This document shows, in pieces, positions 57,990 to 64,000 of a DNA stretch of 64,000 bases. The stretch is taken from contig OY540818.1 of NCBI GenBank assembly GCA_961205875.1, positions 18,078,761 through 18,142,760 of the forward strand, read 5' to 3'. The position numbers and the translations under genes are program-made. The stretch comes from Sialis fuliginosa (lineage: Eukaryota; Arthropoda; Insecta; Megaloptera; Sialidae). The first letter of the stretch is position 1. Every line of letters starts with the position of its first letter. The notes under the pieces were generated by a model. It was not told where the DNA came from, made no database searches, and was given only the letters and a program-made list of their open reading frames with translations.

Positions 57990-58725
57990 ATAAAGTAATA
58001 CCATCGAAAAATCGTGTCCGAGAAAATGACAAATTCTGATTGTACTAACTTCAAAACGTAAAGAAAAGTTAATTTCCGCATGGCGGCTGTGCGTGTGTCT
58101 GTGTGTCAGGATGTAGATTTTTTTTTCGTTCACGATAACTACTGTAAAAATGCACCGATCTGAATTATTTTTGGGGAAAATGTTTGTCTCAGTGAGTACT
58201 CCAGACCTATTGATTTTGGAGCTAATCGGATTAGGGGTTTTGGAAATATTCGAAATTTTGTAACTTTTTTCGTCTAAAAAGTGAATATTGCGAGTATTAT
58301 CTCACTAATTTTGATAAGATTTGGTACATTTGCAGTTCAATTGAATCTAAGGGACATTTATTATTTGTACGTTCCTAAACAGCCATTAAAGGGATGAAAA
58401 ACACACTTAAAATTTGAATTTTAAATACTAATATGTCATTAATTCATGTTATCTTGGAAACAAATGCAACTAAATTCAAATTGTTTTCTACGAATGTGAA
58501 TTATATTTTTGACATTAGAAAACTAATATTTATATACAAATGGCAAAAAGAGCTGTAACCGTTGTAAGTATATATGTTTTTTAATGTATTACGATATGTA
58601 TATTCATAGTAGTAGATTATATAAATAAAATATTTAAAAAAATGTATATTTAAAAATTATTTAAAAAGATAGAAAGAACATGGAAGTCATGTATGGTTCT
58701 CCATACCGATATTTTTAATTAAAGT
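57990..58725 (+). mobile_element. left-truncated copy of the 36346-37427 hAT family
   Basis: Matches from aataccatcgaaaaatcgtg through catggcggctgtgcgtgtgt to tggttctccataccgatatt. The left ~300 bp and both exact termini are missing. The attaaagttggcttcca phrase is present on both sides, perhaps from the site or from recombination. Confidence 0.8.
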
Positions 58726-59161
58726 TGGCTTCCAGAGCACCGTGATCCTGTATAGTAACTCCTTATTTAATTATTAGAAGATAGATTTTTAACAGTGTAT
58801 CAGTTTACCTGTTCTCGGTACAATTCTATAAAACGCTATTGTTTCAATGTTATTCAACTTAGAAACGATTAATTCTGAAAAAGGCATTACGAGGACTTAC
58901 ATCACAGTGAAATTCTTCGCTCAGTCTAATTAATTGATCTCGACGTGTCATAAAATACTAATTACTGAATATTTCGCATTAATATATGGTATGGTGTATG
59001 TAGGGAACTATTCCATCTATTTACCGCTGACTGAAAATGCGTAAACTTTAAATATATTAGGCGTTTATTAAATTAAGGAATATACTATTGTTCTATACTA
59101 AATTTTACTGACATAAGTTTGATTTGTAAATTTTGTGTGGTCATATGTATATGTATATGAA
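58726..59161. other. unassigned AT-rich stretch
   Basis: No coding frame of interest and no recognised repeat. Confidence 0.45.
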
Positions 59162-59360
59162 ATCCATACTAATATTATAAATGAGAAAGTGTGTCTGTCT
59201 GTCTGTCTGAACCGATTTTGATGAAATTTGGCAGGGAGGTAGCTTGCATCTAAAGGAAGGACATAGGTTACTTTTTATCCCGAAAATTAGAATTATACAA
59301 TTGCTTTAGATAAAAAAATAGGAGTGTTCCACGCAAACGAAATCGCGGGTTACAACTAGT
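59162..59360 (-). mobile_element. SINE/RTE-type retroposon, inverted copy
   Basis: Starts with the inverted tail atccatactaatattata, then tctgtctgtctgtctg, ccgattttgatgaaatttgg, ggacataggttactttttat and the inverted head cacgcaaacgaaatcgcggg to ctagt at 59360. A second inverted fragment of the same family (gttaccttttcacggctaaa, atttggcagggaaatagctt) abuts it at 59361-59470. Confidence 0.8.
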
Positions 59361-59470
59361 CTGTCTGTCTGTTTGTTACCTTTTCACGGCTAAACATGCA
59401 GCTGAACCGATCTTGCTGAAATTTGGCAGGGAAATAGCTTGAGGAAGGACATGTGCTACTTTGAATTTCG

Positions 59471-59962
59471 ATAAATTGTCTGTCATCAATTTCCTTAAAG
59501 GGAGAGAATCTTTTTTTTTTAATCTGCGGAAACGAATTTTTATAATCAGGGATATTTCAAACAAAAAAAAAAAATGCAAAAATGTTCGCCTCACAATCAT
59601 TATGTGTGAGTTCAAATCTAAAATAAATTAAGATATTCGTCGCTTCACATATGAATTTATTTTATTTTTATTTGATGTAACCTGGCGAGGATTTCTTAAG
59701 TTATACGTACACGTGGAACTTACATTTACATTGTCGTGATATTCGGCGATATTCTATTGTAGTTTGAGCTATTAAGACCTGGTTAACGATATAAGTGAAA
59801 AAATAAACAATAAATAATATTTTATTTGTTCTAGAATTTATGTAACATGTACCTATGTATATTATTTTGAACAACAGTTACATAGCAAACTAAAAATAAA
59901 TCTGTTGCATTTCGTAAGAATAATTTTTAAGTAGGACTTGCACACTCATATATGTATTACAC
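59471..59962. other. unassigned AT-rich stretch
   Basis: A T11 and an A12 run near 59510 and 59560. No gene or repeat recognised. Confidence 0.45.
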
Positions 59963-61402
59963 CAGTGTTTCTCAAACTTTATGTTGTCTATGTTTACATT
60001 ATACTATAAGTGAAAAAATCTAGAGGGCTTATTAAAAAGATAATATTAATTTACCTTAATATTTGCTGTGGATTGATTCTAACAGTGGCGAAGCGTCCAT
60101 GAAAGCAGGGGAAGCAATGCTTCCCCTTATTTATAGGTAAATTAATACAAATCTGTGTTTTCAGTTAATAAATAATTTAAAAATATTATGCGCAACCCAA
60201 AAATTTAACCAAAAGTAAAAAATAACATTTAATATTATTTTACACGTTCAATTATAAAACTATAATACCTCTACGTCTTATTTTCTTGTATTTTAATCGA
60301 TATTTGTATGACGAGTTGAAGTTCACTGCAGGAAATTTCACTAAAAAATTTAGAATTTTTGATTTCGTTAAAAGTATGTTTACTGTATAGAAAATGACGT
60401 GAAAAGTTGTTTGTTTCAAACCGCAGGTCTGTATCTCAAACCGTTCTCGAGATATAGCTTCTCAAAGTTTCAGTTTTTTCAAAATTTTGAAGAAAAATGG
60501 CTGTAACTTTTGAACGCGTGGTCGGAATTGATTTTAGTTGACGGATTTGGAATCAGCGTGCCAAAATCTATATATTGACATGTATAATACCTTAAAACTC
60601 GAAAAAAAAAATTTCGCGTAAAATCGAAAAAATTCAAAGGGGTATACCTTAAAAAAATGTCGATTTTTAACCAAATTTTTTTTGTCGAATTTTAAAGTAT
60701 TATACATGTCAATATATAGATTTTGATACGCTGATTTCAAATCCGTCAACTAAAATCAATTCCGACCACGCGTTCAAAAGTTATGGCCTTTTTTCTCAAA
60801 AAATTTGAGAAAACTAAAACTTTGAGAGGCTATATCTCGAGAACGATTTGAGATACAGACCTGCGGTTTGAAACAAACAACTTTTCACGTCATTTTCTAT
60901 ACAATAAACATACTTTTAACGAAATCAAAAATTCGAAATTTTTTAGTGATATTTCCTGCAGTGAACTTCAACTCGTCATACAAATATCGACTAAAATACA
61001 AGAAAATAAGACGTAGAATCATTTAGTTACTATATACATAAATACAGTGTACTCACACACGAATGACGAGAAAAATATTATTTATTAGCATAAATTGAAA
61101 TGAAATAGATTCGAATACAGAAGACAAATGTAATTGAAGAATCATGTAATGTTCCAAACTAAGTTGATTTCCTGCCATGCTGATGTGATTAATTAATTAC
61201 TCCTGCAATATATAAAAAGCAACATGTTAGCGACAGTTAAAGTGTGAGTACATTTTTTTGATACAGCCTGTATATATAAGAATTTATTTAAAAAAGTATA
61301 AACTTGAACTAAAGCTGTTTCATAACTAGTTCTTTTTTGAAGCTACTTTTCTACGGATCCCTAAAAATGGGTATCCCGGAAATTAAATTTTGAGAACCAC
61401 TG
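59963..61402. mobile_element. hAT-like element (cagtgtttctcaaacttt end) containing the nested foldback copy 3
   Basis: The left end cagtgtttctcaaactt and the right end aaattttgagaaccactg are imperfect inverted repeats of the common CAGTGGTTCTCAAA type. Most of the interior is the foldback element beginning at 60083. The 8-bp flanks (tattacac / tactatat) do not match, so the boundaries are tentative. Confidence 0.55.
60083..61345 (+). mobile_element. foldback element, copy 3 (palindromic core 60271-61016)
   Basis: It begins cagtggcgaagcgtcc followed by gggaagcaatgcttcccc. The core is a 746-bp palindrome like copies 1 and 2. The right flank (~61275-61345) has cttgaactaaagctgtttca. About 250 bp between the core and that flank (61020-61270) are absent from copy 1, so something inserted there. 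Mirror-image open frames inside are artefacts. Confidence 0.85.
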
Positions 61403-61405
61403 TAC

Positions 61406-61770
61406 TATATGACACACGCACACATATGTGTAGTAAAGAGATCTGTCTGGTGTCCCATAGCTCATACCCCGCACGCCAGACCACACAACATAAATTCAGC
61501 CTCTGTTCCCTACATATTTGTTTAATTGTCTCCGTATATCATTTTCCATGCTTTTCGCATTTATTTACGATCAGTTTCTGGCGTATCGGATGACGGTGGA
61601 GGAGCCGCTTGCACACGATGATAATTTTTATTATTGTTTCTGAATGTGTAAATAAAATAAATAAAATGTGTTTAACTCATTTGTATAGACGATGTACAAT
61701 ACTATATAATCTAGCTTGCTTGTAAATGAAAAACAACAGGAAAATTATTAGAATTTGTAAATTTATGTTT
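61406..61770. other. unassigned stretch, moderately GC-rich at its start
   Basis: 61405-61500 has ctggtgtcccatagctcata and cgcacgccagaccacac; a 67-codon frame crosses it without domain support. The rest is AT-rich. Confidence 0.4.
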
Positions 61771-62304
61771 AACTAGCTGCTACCCGCGGCTTCGCTCGCG
61801 TGGATTTCGAAACCTCCATCCCCATGATATTTTTTCCGCCGAATCGAATGAAACTAATTATAACCATTCATAGTTTTATTAAACATACCTCATAAGATCG
61901 ATCCTGTTAATTATATATTGTTCACCCAAAGGATTTTTTTATTTTCATAATCCATATCCACTATAATATTATGTTGATATTAGAACTGTCACTTAGCACG
62001 CATCAAAACCATCTACAAAATAAAGTATCGTGTGAAACCAACACACATTGAAACCATGACAACAATCCAGCGCCGAAACACGCTTGAAAACCAGCATTGA
62101 ATCTAGCAAACAAACCAGCAGCCCCTTAGGGGTTGTTTTTTCGGGATTCGAAGTAGCCTATGTCCTTTTTCAGAGTACATGCTATCTCCCTGTCAAATTT
62201 CATCGAGATCGGTTTAGCGGTTTAGCCGTGAAAAAGGTAACAAACAGACAAACAGACAGAGAGACAGACAAACACACTTTCGCATTTATAATATTAGTAT
62301 GGAT
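61771..62304 (+). mobile_element. near-complete SINE/RTE-type retroposon, sister of 20906-21417
   Basis: Same head-to-tail order as 20906-21417 with few differences (extra ccccttag near 62121, longer cagacaa stretch), ending tataatattagtatggat. The near identity over ~520 bp implies recent retroposition from one master. The 79-codon frame 62084-62323 is non-genic. Confidence 0.87.
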
Positions 62305-62343
62305 TTGTACTAAATTAGGGTAAAGGTACATAAAATATAACAA

Positions 62344-62645
62344 ACTAGCGGACCTGCCCCGGCTTCGCACGGGAGTTAATATTTAACCCCCTGTTACGTA
62401 TGGAGGGTTGTAATTAGTTTCATTAGATTTGGCGGGCAAAATACTACTAGGTGGGGGTTTTGGTGAGAAACTTGACTTAATTTACTATTCTCTTCACTGC
62501 TTATTCTTTATGTTACCGAACGTAACAAAATATATCCTATAACCTGATTAGAGAACATATCTATGAATTAAAAAAAAAAAAAAAAACACGTACATAAATC
62601 GGACAGACAGACAGAGAGAGGTTGAGCTTTATATATATTAAGGAT
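62344..62645 (+). mobile_element. second retroposon family (ctagcggacctgccccggct head)
   Basis: Head ctagcggacctgccccggct, gttaatatttaacccc, then after an A-run gacagacagacagagagagg and tail gagctttatatatattaagg. The overall plan parallels the other retroposon family but the sequence differs. Its 5' and 3' ends are clear; the middle is degenerate. Confidence 0.65.
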
Positions 62646-63885
62646 GATGGAATAATGTTTCTTGAGAGACATATTTTTGAAATGGTATATTTTATTTCCA
62701 AAAGTTACAGTTACCTTCTTATACCGTGTTTATAACGAAAAAACAAAACAGCAACATCGTGTCTTTTTGGCAAAAGTGCAACAAATCCTATACATTTTTA
62801 AATACGAAGTGTTTCAAAACACCGTGTTACAATTTTTTTTTTTTTTTTGGTCAAACACGGTACATAGTATGTAGATTTAATGCTATAAAAAAAATAATAT
62901 AGTATACAATTTTCACGTAACATGCTCGTTCTTGAGGTATTACATAGTTTCCTTCTTTTCTTTGGATAAGTCAAATCCGACTACTTGTTCAAAGTTTACG
63001 TCCATTTTTCTCCAAAATTAAAATTTTATGGGGCCATATCTCGATAACGGTTAGAGATACAGATCTGCGGTTTGAAAATTTCAACTTTTTACGTCATTTT
63101 CTATACAATAAATATACTACTCAACGAAATAGAAAACACAAAAATTTTTAGTCACATTATCATAATTCTTTTTCATAGAATTATCAATTTAAACTCAAAA
63201 AAAGAATAAGAAGAAACATCGAAGTTCATTGGTGAAGTAGTCTGAACCAAAACTAAATAAATTTCGCTTGCTTCTCTACAGTAATTGTTATGGGAATCTA
63301 TCTACTGCAAATTAAACACCATAATAAAAATCATATCCATGTAACTTAAACAAAAAAATATTTTATCGTATGTCATTTTGATGATGCTAAAAGTTTATAC
63401 GGTGATGTAATAATATATAGTGTTATATAATGTTTATAGTGCCATCTATAATACGAATATATAATTACTGCTAGCTTAATGTGTAAACAAAAGTTAAACA
63501 AAATTATACCATAAATCATATAAGTATTTTATATTTATTCTAATGTCAATAGAGCAATAAAAATGGTAATTAAATCACGTCGAATATATTTGATTTGAGT
63601 TTGAGTGTTTGTGGTTATAATAATCAGGGACGGCTACAGAATTTTTTTCTGCGGACGGAAGTTCCCTAATTCTCAATGTTCATGATTTTTTTTTCAGTTT
63701 TTCTGAGCGATCCTTTTGGTGATACGGGTGGGGAAAATGTTTTAAAAAATGCGTAAAAAATATATAATATACATATATTGTTGAATTCGTACTTCAATAA
63801 GCTTTCATTTAATAACTCTACATGATGTTCTTGAATTTTTTTCCATTTTTTCCAACACACAAAATCAAAATTCAACATTTTATAC
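62646..63885. other. unassigned stretch with a foldback fragment
   Basis: 62985-63165 is a diverged foldback-core arm (catatctcgataacggttag, acgtcattttctatacaata). A T17 run lies near 62832-62848. No gene supported. Confidence 0.5.
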
Positions 63886-64000
63886 CACTTTCTGGAAAGT
63901 CAGGAAAGCCTAAAGTGGTCAGGGAAAGTCAGGGATTTTCTTTAAAATTCTGAAAAGTCAGGGAATTTATTACATTTTTTTTTGGAAGGTCAGGGAATTT
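63886..64000 (+). mobile_element. second copy of the 54971-55165 MITE, cut by the window edge
   Basis: ccactttctggaaagtcagg, aagcctaaagtggtcaggga and aaattctgaaaagtcaggga match 54980-55060 in order. The right terminus lies beyond the window. Confidence 0.75.

Overview
The window is AT-rich eukaryotic nuclear DNA, most likely from an insect. The evidence is TTAGG-type (CCTAA) interstitial repeats, 58-85 bp introns, and dense hAT, TA-target, PIF-like and piggyBac-like miniature elements mixed with SINE/RTE-type tails ending in tataatattagtatggat. A hemipteran-like genome is my guess; the sequence alone does not settle the order.

Genes (about 2.0-8.5 kb). Only two protein-coding genes can be supported. 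They stand head to head, with start codons 599 bp apart around a promoter holding three CCAAT boxes and a perfect TGACGTCA site. On the minus strand (2023-4209) is a ZCCHC9-type nuclear zinc-knuckle protein with four CCHC knuckles and a very long Lys/Asn/Glu-rich insertion. On the plus strand (4809-8469, four coding exons) is a 1150-residue protein with a Rap1-type Myb domain at its N terminus, four near-perfect 72-residue tandem repeats plus a decayed fifth, a SUMO-interaction-like motif and a C-terminal zinc-ribbon-like Cys pattern. Its first 88 residues are encoded by short exons and are missed if only the long open frame is read.

8.5-64 kb. I find no convincing host coding exon. The region is a patchwork of non-autonomous transposons and tandem arrays. 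Five elements have 8-bp target duplications that are perfect or 7/8, which marks them as hAT (25292-25658, 30391-31098, 36346-37427, 44024-44402, 50914-51267). Others have TA duplications (9288-9907, 19482-20868, 22823-23371, 42829-43297), a TTAA duplication (51920-52082) or an ATT duplication (46031-46567). Three copies of an element with a ~740 bp near-perfect palindromic core lie at 12, 54 and 60 kb. Tandem arrays lie at 15.1-15.5, 37.9-39.1, 40.4-41.2 and 49.0-49.9 kb. One hAT element sits exactly in the terminus of a PIF-like element, so their order of arrival can be read directly.

Functional links. The two genes probably share a promoter, but nothing shows that they share a pathway. The rest looks like intergenic or long-intron DNA shaped by repeated insertion. 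No rRNA, canonical tRNA, CRISPR array or intact transposase/reverse transcriptase gene is visible.
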